64,000 nt of DNA from F23-D06 sp963643165. GTDB taxonomy: Bacteria; Bacteroidota; Bacteroidia; Bacteroidales; WCHB1-69. Below the pieces are notes generated by a model. It made no database searches. It saw nothing but the letters and a program-made list of their open reading frames with translations, and had not been told where the DNA came from. The position numbers and the translations under genes were made by a program. Below, in pieces: positions 8,598 to 17,784 of the stretch. The stretch covers positions 36,132 to 100,131 of the forward strand of contig CAVIJD010000002.1 in NCBI GenBank assembly GCA_963643165.1, written 5' to 3'. Position 1 is the stretch's first letter. The number at the start of each line of letters is the position of its first letter.

Positions 8598-10286
8598 ATG
8601 TTACAGTCACTGCAGATCAAGAATTACGCCCTGATACGGTCGCTCGACATTACGTTTGACTGTGGTTTTACGGTCATCACGGGCGAGACTGGCGCGGGCA
8701 AGTCTATATTGCTCGGCGCTTTGTCGCTGCTGCTCGGCAAAAGGGCCGAGACGGATGTGCTTTACGACAAGGCGCAGAAGTGCATCGTGGAGGGTACGTT
8801 TGACATTGCGTCGTATGGGCTGCAGGATTTCTTTACGGCGCACGACCTCGACTATCAGGACCTGACGGTCGTACGTCGCGAGATCAATGAAAAGGGAAAG
8901 TCGCGGGCCTTTGTCAACGACACCCCCGTGAACCTTGCCGTTCTCAAGGAACTGGCGTCCGGACTGATAGACATCCATTCGCAGCACCAGAACCTGTTTC
9001 TGCAAGACTCCGGATTCCGCCTGCAGTTGTTGGACCGTTTTGCCCGCAACGAGGCGGCACTGTCAGCCTACCGGCAGTCGTTCGCACTCCTGAAAAAAAC
9101 AGAACGTGAATACGACAGTCTGAAAGCCAAACACAGTGAGGCCACGCTGCAGCAGGAATTCAACAATTATACCATCCAGGAACTGGAGAAGGCGTCGCTG
9201 CAACCCGGTGAGCAAGAGGAGGCAGAGAAAACAGTCTATATGCTCGACCACGCCGAACAGATAAAAACGCACCTCTACAAGGCCTCGATGCAACTTTCGG
9301 AGCACGACGGAGACACCGTGCTTGCCCAACTTAAGGCCATACAATATGAGTGTGAACCGCTGAAAGAGATTGGAGCAGAATATGTTGAACTTTGCAGCAG
9401 ACTCCATTCAGCCATCCTTGAACTGACGGATATCTCTTACGACATTGCCCGCAAAGAGCAAGATGTCACCGTGGACCCTGCGGAACTGAACCGTCTCAAC
9501 GAACGGCTTGACCTGATTTACATGTTAGAGCACAAATACCAGGTGGAGACCGTTGCCGACCTGCTGGCCATCGCGGAACGGCTCAAAAAAGAGTCGGAAG
9601 CCTACGTTGACAATGGCGCACAGTTGGAGGCGTTGAAAGCAGAACGGCAGCGGCTGCATGACCAGACGGCGCAACTTGCCGCTGAGCTTTCGGAGAGCCG
9701 TAGGCAAGCAATACCGCAACTGGAGTCTGAAATCATGCAGCAGCTTTCGCAACTGTCGCTGCCGGGCTGCCGCTTTGAGATAAAGATGGAACCGACAGGC
9801 GACATGTACGAAACCGGCGTCGACAGCGTAGAGTTTCTGTTTTCGGCCAACAAGGGCATGCCGCTTTCAGACCTCGGCAAGGTGGCTTCCGGCGGCGAGA
9901 TGTCGCGCGTGATGTTGGCGCTGAAGTCTGTGATTTCAGACACCGTGCTGCTTCCTACCGTAATCTTTGATGAAATAGACACGGGCATATCTGGCGAGAC
10001 GGCCAACAAGGTGGCGGCCGCCATGGGGCGGCTTGCCACACGGCACCAGGTCATAGCCATCACGCACCTTCCGCAGATCGCGGCCAAAGGAACCCGGCAG
10101 TATTGCGTGTTCAAGGAAGAACATGACGGCATCGCCGCCACGGGGCTCAAGGTGCTTGGCGAAGCGGAACGTATCAAGGCGATTGCCGCGCTCATCGGCG
10201 GCAGCCAGGCGGCAGAAGCCACCATGAACGCCGCCCGTGAACTTCTTTACGGCAACAAGGCCGACCATAACCAAAAACCATCCTGA
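8598..10286 (+). CDS. recN: DNA repair protein RecN
   Basis: RecN is an SMC-like ATPase that acts at double-strand breaks. The 562 residues show Walker A GETGAGKS (29-36), a long central coiled coil (about 150-360), and a C-terminal half with the signature GGEMSRVMLALKSV, Walker B PTVIFDEIDTGISG and the H-loop ITHLPQIAA. It starts 5 bases after porD and lies in the same operon. No SOS-type operator is visible in front, as expected for an internal operon gene. Confidence 0.96.
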   Translation: MLQSLQIKNYALIRSLDITFDCGFTVITGETGAGKSILLGALSLLLGKRAETDVLYDKAQKCIVEGTFDIASYGLQDFFTAHDLDYQDLTVVRREINEKGKSRAFVNDTPVNLAVLKELASGLIDIHSQHQNLFLQDSGFRLQLLDRFARNEAALSAYRQSFALLKKTEREYDSLKAKHSEATLQQEFNNYTIQELEKASLQPGEQEEAEKTVYMLDHAEQIKTHLYKASMQLSEHDGDTVLAQLKAIQYECEPLKEIGAEYVELCSRLHSAILELTDISYDIARKEQDVTVDPAELNRLNERLDLIYMLEHKYQVETVADLLAIAERLKKESEAYVDNGAQLEALKAERQRLHDQTAQLAAELSESRRQAIPQLESEIMQQLSQLSLPGCRFEIKMEPTGDMYETGVDSVEFLFSANKGMPLSDLGKVASGGEMSRVMLALKSVISDTVLLPTVIFDEIDTGISGETANKVAAAMGRLATRHQVIAITHLPQIAAKGTRQYCVFKEEHDGIAATGLKVLGEAERIKAIAALIGGSQAAEATMNAARELLYGNKADHNQKPS

Positions 10287-10303
10287 ACCCGCTTACGTGT
10301 GAA

Positions 10304-10933
10304 ATGATGAAAAAAACAATACTGCTCCTTCTCGTGTTCATGACGTTCGTCTGCTCTTCGCAGGCGCAGCGCAAACAACAAGGCAGACGCTTTGTGTATA
10401 TGACCTCCATAGGCTGCGCCGGCGGAATTGGGCATATTGACCTTTTGGACGACAACGACGAGGCTTTCAAACGCATCAACAACGACTTGACCACGTTCCA
10501 AATCAACCAGTTGTTCGCCTACCGTTTTAATCCTTACGTGATGTTGGGGCTCGGTGCCGGATTTGACATCTGGCGCCACACGGCTTTCATTCCCGTTTAT
10601 GCCAACCTCACCGTTGACTTCTGCGACACCCGCATAGCCCCGTTGTGCTATGTCAATGCCGGCGCCAGCGGAAAGTGGTACATTCAGTCGAAACCCCAGA
10701 CCAACGACCGGATTGTGCATGGCATGAAATGGGGACCGTCGTGCGAAGCCGGCCTCGGCCTGCGCATAACGTTCAACGACCGGCTCTCGTTGTTGCTTGC
10801 CGCCTGTTACAGGCTGCAACGCTCGGTGACCGGCTATTCTTACGACAACGACCAGTTCTCAGAGTATTACACAAACCGCAGTCTGCCCGTGAATTATCAC
10901 TTCATTGGGGCCAGAATCGGAATCTCGTATTAA
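10304..10933 (+). CDS. Predicted outer-membrane beta-barrel protein of unknown function
   Basis: This 209-residue protein has a signal peptide (1-22, ending SSQAQ). Beyond it are alternating strands rich in Tyr, Gly and aromatic residues, such as FAYRFNPYVMLGLGAGFDIW and RLSLLLAACYRLQ, ending in a strand that closes with ISY. These traits fit a small 8-stranded outer membrane barrel of the porin/OmpW-like type common in Bacteroidetes. No family can be named by eye. It sits 17 bases after recN and 14 before xseB, inside the operon. Confidence 0.65.
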   Translation: MMKKTILLLLVFMTFVCSSQAQRKQQGRRFVYMTSIGCAGGIGHIDLLDDNDEAFKRINNDLTTFQINQLFAYRFNPYVMLGLGAGFDIWRHTAFIPVYANLTVDFCDTRIAPLCYVNAGASGKWYIQSKPQTNDRIVHGMKWGPSCEAGLGLRITFNDRLSLLLAACYRLQRSVTGYSYDNDQFSEYYTNRSLPVNYHFIGARIGISY

Positions 10934-10947
10934 AAAAACAGCCCAAA

Positions 10948-11142
10948 ATGGACAAGGAAATATCTTACACAGAAGCTTTCAAGAAATTGCAGGACATCGT
11001 GCAGAAAATGGAAAATGCAGACATCTCCATTGACGACTTGACCGAGAGCATCAAAGAGGCTTCTCGTTTGATCAGGATTTGCAAGGACAAATTGACGAAA
11101 ACCGAAGAAGAAGTGAACAAAACCATTTCAGAACTCTCCTGA
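10948..11142 (+). CDS. xseB: Exodeoxyribonuclease VII small subunit
   Basis: The 64 residues match XseB: a short all-helical protein with SYTEAFKKLQDIVQKME and the following SIDDLTESIKEASRLIRICKDKL. XseB binds XseA to form exonuclease VII, which degrades single-stranded DNA. The start at 10948 follows the previous stop by 14 bases. The stop overlaps the next start (TGATG), which implies coupled translation. xseA is not in this window, so the two subunits are encoded apart or xseA lies elsewhere. Confidence 0.9.
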   Translation: MDKEISYTEAFKKLQDIVQKMENADISIDDLTESIKEASRLIRICKDKLTKTEEEVNKTISELS

Positions 11143-11807
11143 TGTCCACGTTTGACCTGATCGATGCCGGCACGGAAGCCTATTGCGAGGCGCACACCAC
11201 CCCGGAGAGCGAACTGCTCTACCGCCTTGGACGCGAGACGCACCTGCAGACTATCAACCCCCGCATGGCTTCGGGGCAGATGCAGGGACTGCTGCTCTCG
11301 TTCATCGCCAAGATGCTGCGCCCGGCATCTGTTTTGGAAATCGGCACCTTTACCGGCTATTCGGCACTTTGCCTCGCCGAGGGACTTGCCCCCGAGGGCG
11401 AATTGCACACGGTGGAGGTGAATGTTGAATACGAGGACCGCATACGGCACTATTTCAGCCAGTCGCCGTTCAACAACCGCCTGTTTCTCCATATCGGAGA
11501 TGCCCGTGAGGTGGTGCCCGCATTGCCAAACGCCTGGGACTTGGTGTTCATAGATGCCGACAAGGAGAACTATCCGCTTTATTACGATTTGGTGTTCCCG
11601 CGGGTGAAAGAGGGCGGCTTTATTTTGGCTGACAATGTATTGTGGAACGGAAAAGTGACCGAAGAAGTGTCCGCCCGCGACAAAGACACCCGTGCCATTA
11701 TGGCTTTCAACGACAAGGTGCAGCAGGACAGCCGCGTGCGCAACCTCCTCTTGCCGTTCCGCGACGGAATTATGATGATAGAAAAACTACCGCAAAATGC
11801 GCATTGA
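11142..11807 (+). CDS. SAM-dependent O-methyltransferase (family 3)
   Basis: This 221-residue protein resembles the caffeoyl-CoA/catechol O-methyltransferase family. It has motif I VLEIGTFTGYSALCLAEGL (about 66-84), an acidic residue after HTVEVN, and the metal-binding region VFIDADKENYP with a later LADNVLWNGKV. The natural substrate of the bacterial members is mostly unknown. The ATG at 11142 overlaps the stop of xseB; a reading from 11079 would start inside xseB and is less likely. The end overlaps trmD by 11 bases. Confidence 0.88.
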   Translation: MSTFDLIDAGTEAYCEAHTTPESELLYRLGRETHLQTINPRMASGQMQGLLLSFIAKMLRPASVLEIGTFTGYSALCLAEGLAPEGELHTVEVNVEYEDRIRHYFSQSPFNNRLFLHIGDAREVVPALPNAWDLVFIDADKENYPLYYDLVFPRVKEGGFILADNVLWNGKVTEEVSARDKDTRAIMAFNDKVQQDSRVRNLLLPFRDGIMMIEKLPQNAH

Positions 11808-12480
11808 CATACTCACGCTTTTTCCTGACATGTTCAAGGGAGTGTTCGGAAACTCCATTCTCAAACGGGCCGTTGACAAAGGCTACGTTTCCCTGTACAC
11901 CCACGACATCCGGGACTATACCACTGACAAGCACCACAAAGCCGACGACTATCCTTTTGGCGGCGGTGCCGGCATGGTGATGATGATTGAACCTATTGCC
12001 CGCTGTATAGAGCAGCTGAAGCAGGAACGAACCTACGATGCAGTCTGCCTGATGGCGCCGGACGGTCAGACTTTCAACCAGCGCAAGGCCAACGAAATGT
12101 CGTTGCTCAACAACATCATCTTGTTGTGTGGGCACTATAAGGGCGTTGACGAAAGAGTCAGGGAACTCTATGTGACTGAAGAGCTGAGCATCGGCGACTA
12201 TGTGCTCTCGGGGGGCGAACTGGCCGCAATGGTCATTGCCGATGCTATCGCCCGAGTCATCCCCGGTGTCATAGGCGACGCTGAGTCGGCATTGTCAGAC
12301 TCGTTCCAAGACGGGCTGCTTTCTGCCCCCGTCTATACCCGCCCCGCAAATTACAACGGTCATTGTGTCCCCGAGGTGCTGCTTTCCGGCAACGACCGGC
12401 TCATCGCCGAATGGAAACTCGAACAGCAATTGCAAAGAACACGACAACGTCGCCCCGACCTGCTTGAAAAGCGCCCATGA
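11797..12480 (+). CDS. trmD: tRNA (guanine37-N1)-methyltransferase
   Basis: TrmD methylates G37 next to the anticodon and prevents +1 frameshifting. The knotted SPOUT fold shows the expected motifs: IDILTLFPDMF at the start, FGGGAGMVMMIEP, LLCGHYKGVDERV, and IGDYVLSGGELA. At 227 residues it is complete. It overlaps the methyltransferase gene by 11 bases and the next gene by 4 (ATGA), so translation is tightly coupled. It normally sits in the rpsP-rimM-trmD-rplS cluster in many phyla; here it does not. Confidence 0.96.
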   Translation: MRIDILTLFPDMFKGVFGNSILKRAVDKGYVSLYTHDIRDYTTDKHHKADDYPFGGGAGMVMMIEPIARCIEQLKQERTYDAVCLMAPDGQTFNQRKANEMSLLNNIILLCGHYKGVDERVRELYVTEELSIGDYVLSGGELAAMVIADAIARVIPGVIGDAESALSDSFQDGLLSAPVYTRPANYNGHCVPEVLLSGNDRLIAEWKLEQQLQRTRQRRPDLLEKRP

Positions 12481-13766
12481 ACGAGACTGCAGACATGGAA
12501 GTGAAAAGACAGGGCCGCAAAGGGCGTCTCTTTACGGGCAATTGGCATTTTGACGCCTTTTACGCGTTGCTGTTGCTGGCAATGGCTTCATTGCCGTTTA
12601 CCAACTGGCTGATGCTCCCTATTGCGGTTCTGATGTTTCTCAATTGGATTGTGGCGTGGAATTGGAAAGAGAAAATCCGCAATTTGAAAGAGAACGTTTC
12701 ACCCGTTGTCGGTGTCATCCTCTTCTCGCTTTACGCACTGGTGATTTATGGCTTTTTCCTCTCTTCCAATAAAGCCCACGCATTGGCGGCGTTCGACTGC
12801 AACCTATGGTTTTTGGCCGCACCGCTGTTTGCCCTGACATGCAGCCGCAAAGACCTCAACCGGTCCCGAATACGTGTTGCCTTGCTGGTTTTTGCCCTAT
12901 TCACCTTTCTGCATCTCTGTGTCATATTTGGCATCGCCATTGCTAAATATATCAAGACGGACGATAGTTACGGGCTGTTTTACATACATTTGTCCTTGTT
13001 GAGGCATCCTTCGTACCTCGCCATGTATGTTACATTCTCCTTCTGCTTAGTTCTTGAATTTCTCTCCAAAGAAAAAGAGCGGCTCTCTTTCTGGGCCGAA
13101 ATGTTTGTCGTCTTCGTGTTAATGGTTTTTGCCGTGAGTGTCTTCTTTTTGCAGTCAAAGGCCGGCATATTGATATTCCTGTTGATTGGGGCGTTGTGGG
13201 TGGTGAACCTCTGGCTCATACGTACCGTAAACATTGCGGCCGTGCTCAGCATTCTGGTCTGCGTAGGCAGTGTCGTCGTAGTTTTGAACGAAACCGGCGA
13301 TTTGCCGATCCGTCGGTTTCAGGCTTCTGCCGAGGACTTCGAGCACTTCCGGAACCAGGAACTCGGCGACGGCAGTGTCGAGATACGTCTTACGGTATGG
13401 AAGTCGGCCTTGGAAATCTGCCGCAAAAACATGCCGTGGGGAGTGGGCACCGGCGATGCGACGGACGAACTCTGTCTCAATGCCGTCCACAAGAACTACA
13501 CAAACCTGATAGGCCATCACTTCAATGCCCACAACCAGTATCTTCAAACCTTGCTCACCGTTGGAGTCCCTGGACTGCTGGCACTGTTCTGCTATTGCGG
13601 ATTTCCGTTTGTGGTCAGTTTAAAGCGAAGGAATTTCTTGTATCTCTCCTTTGCCGTCATCGTGGCGCTGAATTTGGCGGCAGAGTCGATGTTTGAAACG
13701 CGCGCCGGGGTCGATTTCATTGCCCTGATGAACGTGTTGCTGCTTTTGAAAGCCAAAACAGTTTGA
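12477..13766 (+). CDS. O-antigen ligase/polymerase-like membrane protein
   Basis: The 429 residues hold about ten to twelve membrane helices, starting near 26-60. A large outside loop (about 275-350) is followed by the Wzy_C/WaaL-type signature HFNAHNQYLQTLLTVGVPG (about 351-370). The family joins or polymerises surface glycans at the periplasmic face of the inner membrane. Whether this one is a ligase or a polymerase cannot be decided from sequence, and no glycan cluster surrounds it. It overlaps trmD by 4 bases and ends the operon; a T-rich stretch follows the stop. Confidence 0.8.
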   Translation: MNETADMEVKRQGRKGRLFTGNWHFDAFYALLLLAMASLPFTNWLMLPIAVLMFLNWIVAWNWKEKIRNLKENVSPVVGVILFSLYALVIYGFFLSSNKAHALAAFDCNLWFLAAPLFALTCSRKDLNRSRIRVALLVFALFTFLHLCVIFGIAIAKYIKTDDSYGLFYIHLSLLRHPSYLAMYVTFSFCLVLEFLSKEKERLSFWAEMFVVFVLMVFAVSVFFLQSKAGILIFLLIGALWVVNLWLIRTVNIAAVLSILVCVGSVVVVLNETGDLPIRRFQASAEDFEHFRNQELGDGSVEIRLTVWKSALEICRKNMPWGVGTGDATDELCLNAVHKNYTNLIGHHFNAHNQYLQTLLTVGVPGLLALFCYCGFPFVVSLKRRNFLYLSFAVIVALNLAAESMFETRAGVDFIALMNVLLLLKAKTV

Positions 13767-13919
13767 AATTTTTTTTTTGTTTTAAAAAAAAGCATATTTG
13801 CGTCGTTTAAGAATCCTCGCAGTATCAATGAGTCTCCTACTGACCGATTCTTGTTTTATCAATACAAGAGGCTCGAATAAAAATTTAAAAAATAAAATAA
13901 AAAAAACATTAACTTTTTA
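13767..13919 (+). other. AT-rich intergenic region with two small hairpins
   Basis: The region contains a near-promoter CATATTTGC at 13793-13801 (one base off TAnnTTTGC). It also holds an inverted repeat AAGAATC (13809-13815)/GATTCTT (13846-13852) and a smaller stem CTTGT/ACAAG (13850-13868). It probably holds the end of the long operon and the promoter and leader of the small lipoprotein gene. Confidence 0.4.
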
Positions 13920-14330
13920 GTGACGACAGTAGCGATGATTTGCGCTGTCCTATGTTCTTCATGCGATGAATTTGTCGAGGATTCTGTATCATTTTATATT
14001 GATGGGAACGAGATTATGACAGAAACAATTACCGTTCCGACTAATTCTTATCAGGAAGTCCAGATCAAGGTTTATGGGTCTTCGCTCAATTCCAGATTTA
14101 TCTACTATTGGAGATCCGAATACGATTATCCGATTGATTTGAGATATACAGACAGTCTTGCGTTTTACCACACTGCTTCCGGTGACGTTATGGGCCGTAA
14201 ACTGGGCTCTTACCAACATTCCGAGTTCAGGATGATGTTCAGCGATTCTGTTTACCACCCGGGAGATCTCTATAAACTCAAGGTTACTGTTCAAGACTAC
14301 CAAAGAACACTGAATTTTCTTGTAAAATAG
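13920..14330 (+). CDS. Small predicted lipoprotein, start codon uncertain
   Basis: About 136 residues are read from a GTG at 13920. They begin with a hydrophobic stretch and a lipobox-like CSSC, followed by acidic residues and a beta-rich body (VSFYIDGNEI, EVQIKVYGSS, YKLKVTVQDYQRTLNFLV). No family is recognised. The frame is open back to 13896 and reads N-K-K-N-I-N-F-L in front of the GTG. That looks like the charged start of a signal peptide but has no ATG/GTG/TTG at its head; ATT at 13908 would be a rare start. Either the gene uses GTG at 13920 with a very short n-region, uses a rare start, or has lost its start. A strong terminator follows at 14362. Confidence 0.5.
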   Translation: MTTVAMICAVLCSSCDEFVEDSVSFYIDGNEIMTETITVPTNSYQEVQIKVYGSSLNSRFIYYWRSEYDYPIDLRYTDSLAFYHTASGDVMGRKLGSYQHSEFRMMFSDSVYHPGDLYKLKVTVQDYQRTLNFLVK

Positions 14331-14361
14331 CACTCGCCGATAAAAAATTAATGTTTTCAAT

Positions 14362-14406
14362 AAAAAGGCAAAGGGACGAAATTCTTTTTCGCCCCTTTGC
14401 CTTTTT
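14362..14406 (+). terminator. Strong intrinsic terminator
   Basis: AAAAAGGCAAAGGG at the left pairs with CCCTTTGCCTTTTT at the right, with a small loop around ATTC and a T run at the end. It separates the lipoprotein gene from the protease gene, whose -7 element begins five bases later. Confidence 0.85.
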
Positions 14407-14410
14407 ATGC

Positions 14411-14419
14411 TATCTTTGC
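14411..14419 (+). promoter_or_regulatory. Bacteroidetes -7 promoter element for the C25 protease gene
   Basis: TATCTTTGC matches the consensus exactly and lies 42 bases before the ATG at 14461. It excludes the in-frame ATG at 14407 as the start. Confidence 0.75.
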
Positions 14420-14460
14420 GCCCTTGTTTAAAAGATATTGAAATACAAAAAACACTTACA

Positions 14461-17400
14461 ATGAGTTGTTTAAAAAGGATTGTCCTGCTCTTGCCCGTTT
14501 TATGCCTCGGCATCTCATCTCTATTTTCACAGAATGAAACGCTTCGTGTTACGATAGTGTCCGCTTCGGAAAAGGAGATTGTGGTGCGCGCAGATTTCCC
14601 CGATTACAGAATCTCTCCAGTAGAGGTGAACGGCGAGACGATGCAAACGTTGTTTATGCCAGATGCGTACCCCTTGCTGAACGCCGGCGAGCCGGACCTC
14701 CTCCAAACAACTGTTTCACTGATTGTGCCCGAACATAGCCGTCCCGAAGTTGAAATTATCTCTTCGGAGTACGAAACTGTGTCCGACGTGAACCTCACCC
14801 CCTCAAAAGGAAAATTATACCGCAACGTGAACCCTTCTGACATCCCGTACAAAAAAGGGTCGGCCTATCAGAAAGACAGCTTTCTTTACGAGGATTCGGT
14901 TGAGGTGCAACAGCCATACGTGCTGCGCGACTATTCCGGAATGTCGCTGCGGCTTTTCCCTTTTGCCTACAACCCGCTGCGCCGGCAACTGAAGGTCTGC
15001 AAAAACATTACGGTAAAAGTTGCCTATAACAGCAAGAATTACATTAAATCCGTTCCCGTTGTCCCAGCAGCCTTTGACGCGTTATACCAAGAGCATTTCC
15101 TGAATTACGATGCGGTCAGAACAGGCAGCATGACCGAGAACGGTGAACTCCTGATTGTGTCGCCGGAGGAATTCCTTGAAGCCCTACAGCCGTTTGTGCA
15201 ATGGAAGACCCGCTGTGGCTATACGGTTACGACAGTCCCGCTCGAAACGGCAGGCAATACGGCAAATGCTGTCAAGACCTACCTTTCCAATTATTACAAC
15301 CAACACCGGCCGGCTTTTTTGCTGCTGGTGGGCGACGACAGCAAGTTCCCCGTGCTGACAGTCGGCGGCAACACGAGCGACAACTATTATGGCGAACTCG
15401 TTGGCGATGATGTCTATCCGGATGTCATAGTGGGCAAGATTTCCGCAACTACAGCAGATCATGTGCGCACACAAGTGGAGCGTTTCGTGGAGTACGAGTG
15501 CAACCCTTCCGACACGGCCCACTTTTCCGTGTTCTGCGGCATTGCCTCCTCGGAAGGTCCCGGCGACAACAACGAGTACGACTATGACCATATCCGCAAT
15601 ATCGGCAATGTACTCTCTGCTTATACTTATACCTCTGGATATGAACTCTTTGACGGCAACCAAGGCGGCATGGACGCGGCTGGCGACCCGGGCCCCACAC
15701 AGGTGACAACGGCGCTCAACAGCGGTGTGGGCATCGTCAACTACTGCGGACACGGAATTTATACGGGCTGGAGCACTACCGAATTCAGGTCCACCCACGT
15801 CAGGCAACTCGACAATGCCGGCAAATTGCCGTTCATCATTTCCGTGGCTTGTCAGAACGGCGATTATGTGGGCAGAACATGCTTTGCCGAGGAGTGGCTG
15901 CGTGCTGAAAGGAGCGGGCAACCCGTCGGAGCCGTGGGCGCGCTGATGTCCACGATAAACCAACCGTGGATTTCACCCATGTATGCACAAGACCGCATGA
16001 TGCAATACCTGACCGGCACAAACGGGCGCACGCAGTCCAAAACCTTAGGAGGCATCATCTTCAACGGCATTGCAGACATGCTCGACTATTACAACGACTA
16101 TGAGGTTTCGCGCACCTGGATCCTCTTTGGCGACCCCACGCTGCAAGTGCGCACTTCAGCACCGCAAACACTCGTGGTGAACCACGCCGGCCAGATACCC
16201 GCCGGCCTCTCTTCCGTTGACTTTACCTCGCCCGTGGAGGGCGCAAGAGTTTCGGTGGCCAAAGGCGACGTGCTTGTGGCTACGGGCGTGGTGCAAGGCG
16301 GCAGCGTGACACTCGACCTCTCCGCCCTGCCCGTTGACCTCGACACGCTGGATGTGGTGGCCGTGGCCTCGGGCTATTTGCCCTACGAGGGAACAATCAG
16401 CCGTATGTCGGTGCAAGGTCCCTACATATTCTGCTCTTCCCTCGAACCCGACAGCGCCCGAGTGGCGGCCTATGGCACTACACTTGCCCTGAAAGCCGCA
16501 TTCCGCAATATTGGCAACGACGGTTCCACCCGTGTCCGGGCACTCCTCAGCACAGACGACCCCTATTTGACGGTCGTTGACAGCACTCTGACACTGCTCC
16601 GGCTCGACTCCGGCAGCACGTCGGTGAGGCACGCCGCCTATACGGTCAGCGTGGCTCCGAATGCCCCGGCTGCATATACCGCAATGCTTACCGTACGAAC
16701 CTCTTTTGAGGGAACGGCTGTGGAACGCACTTTCCCGATTACGCTTTACGCCCCCGACCTGACGGTCGAGTCGTTTAAGTTTAATGATGCCGCCTCGGCA
16801 AACCCGAACGGGCGTTTCGATTTGGGCGAGACGGGCCAATTGCAGTTTGCCCTCGTCAATCAAGGCAACTATGAGGCTCCGGCCGGCAGACTCCGCGTCG
16901 TGTCTCTGGATGGCAAGATTCAGTTGGCAGAACAGTATTTGTCTGTCGCAACCGCAGGAGTAGGGGAGAAGCGCTTTGTTGAGGTTACGGCAACCGCCTC
17001 GCCCGAGGTTACGGGACCAACATACGCCCGCCTGAAAGCGATCTATACAGCAGGGAACCGAACCTCCGAGAAAATTTTTGACATCAGGGTGGGTGCCTTG
17101 GTGGAGAACTGGGAGTCGGGCGACTTTTCCGCATTCTCCTGGAACACGACCGGAAACAAGGCCTGGACGGTTACGAACCAGAATGCTTACGAGGGCAGCT
17201 ATGCCGCCCGCTCGGCCGCCATCGGCAATGACGCTACCAGCAACCTCTCTATCACCATTACCAACAATGTGCCAGACACGCTCTCTTTTTACTATTGGGT
17301 GTCGTCAGAAGAGGACTATGACTTCCTGATTTTCAAGGTTGACGGTGAGGAGAAAGGCAAATGGAGCGGCAACACGGGCTGGCAACGCTTTGCCTGCCTC

Positions 17401-17781
17401 CTGCCCGCAGGCCAGCATTTGCTTAAATGGACCTACGATAAGGATAACTATTATTCCGAAGGCTCTGACAAGGCGATGTTAGACATGATTGAGTTTCCGC
17501 TCCCGAGTTCCGCTACTGACATTCCGCAAAACATTGCCGAACGCCTCTATCTGTCGCCCAACCCGACAACCGGCGTCACCTACCTCTGTACCGTCGGTTC
17601 TGCCCCATTGAACGGAAGCGTATATCGGCTGTTTGATGTCGGCGGACGCTTGTTGCGGCAAGATGCCGTTGAAAGTACGCGGCAGCCGATTGCGCTCGAC
17701 GGCCTGGAAGCCGGCATCTATCTTCTGGAAGTGAAGGATGATAATGATAATACTCAGATTTTCAAGATAATTAAACACTAA
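14461..17781 (+). CDS. Gingipain-family (C25) cysteine protease with type IX sorting domain
   Basis: The 1106-residue secreted protein has a signal peptide (1-23, ending LFSQN) and a propeptide-like region (about 25-215). The C25 peptidase domain (about 220-570) contains the catalytic pair His431 (NYCGHGIYTGW) and Cys464 (SVACQNGDYVG), spaced 33 residues apart as in gingipain R. Immunoglobulin-like/CARDB modules follow (about 580-860), then a jelly-roll 'cleaved adhesin'-like module (about 880-1010, GDFSAFSWNTTGNKAWTVTN). The C-terminal domain (about 1030-1106) has the type IX sorting pattern LYLSPNPTTG and an ending GLEAGIYLLEVKD...KIIKH. The protein is expected to cross the outer membrane by the type IX system. 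Substrate specificity is not predictable here. Some family members (PorU) are the sortase itself, but PorU lacks such a sorting tail. Confidence 0.9.
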   Translation: MSCLKRIVLLLPVLCLGISSLFSQNETLRVTIVSASEKEIVVRADFPDYRISPVEVNGETMQTLFMPDAYPLLNAGEPDLLQTTVSLIVPEHSRPEVEIISSEYETVSDVNLTPSKGKLYRNVNPSDIPYKKGSAYQKDSFLYEDSVEVQQPYVLRDYSGMSLRLFPFAYNPLRRQLKVCKNITVKVAYNSKNYIKSVPVVPAAFDALYQEHFLNYDAVRTGSMTENGELLIVSPEEFLEALQPFVQWKTRCGYTVTTVPLETAGNTANAVKTYLSNYYNQHRPAFLLLVGDDSKFPVLTVGGNTSDNYYGELVGDDVYPDVIVGKISATTADHVRTQVERFVEYECNPSDTAHFSVFCGIASSEGPGDNNEYDYDHIRNIGNVLSAYTYTSGYELFDGNQGGMDAAGDPGPTQVTTALNSGVGIVNYCGHGIYTGWSTTEFRSTHVRQLDNAGKLPFIISVACQNGDYVGRTCFAEEWLRAERSGQPVGAVGALMSTINQPWISPMYAQDRMMQYLTGTNGRTQSKTLGGIIFNGIADMLDYYNDYEVSRTWILFGDPTLQVRTSAPQTLVVNHAGQIPAGLSSVDFTSPVEGARVSVAKGDVLVATGVVQGGSVTLDLSALPVDLDTLDVVAVASGYLPYEGTISRMSVQGPYIFCSSLEPDSARVAAYGTTLALKAAFRNIGNDGSTRVRALLSTDDPYLTVVDSTLTLLRLDSGSTSVRHAAYTVSVAPNAPAAYTAMLTVRTSFEGTAVERTFPITLYAPDLTVESFKFNDAASANPNGRFDLGETGQLQFALVNQGNYEAPAGRLRVVSLDGKIQLAEQYLSVATAGVGEKRFVEVTATASPEVTGPTYARLKAIYTAGNRTSEKIFDIRVGALVENWESGDFSAFSWNTTGNKAWTVTNQNAYEGSYAARSAAIGNDATSNLSITITNNVPDTLSFYYWVSSEEDYDFLIFKVDGEEKGKWSGNTGWQRFACLLPAGQHLLKWTYDKDNYYSEGSDKAMLDMIEFPLPSSATDIPQNIAERLYLSPNPTTGVTYLCTVGSAPLNGSVYRLFDVGGRLLRQDAVESTRQPIALDGLEAGIYLLEVKDDNDNTQIFKIIKH

Positions 17782-17784
17782 AAG

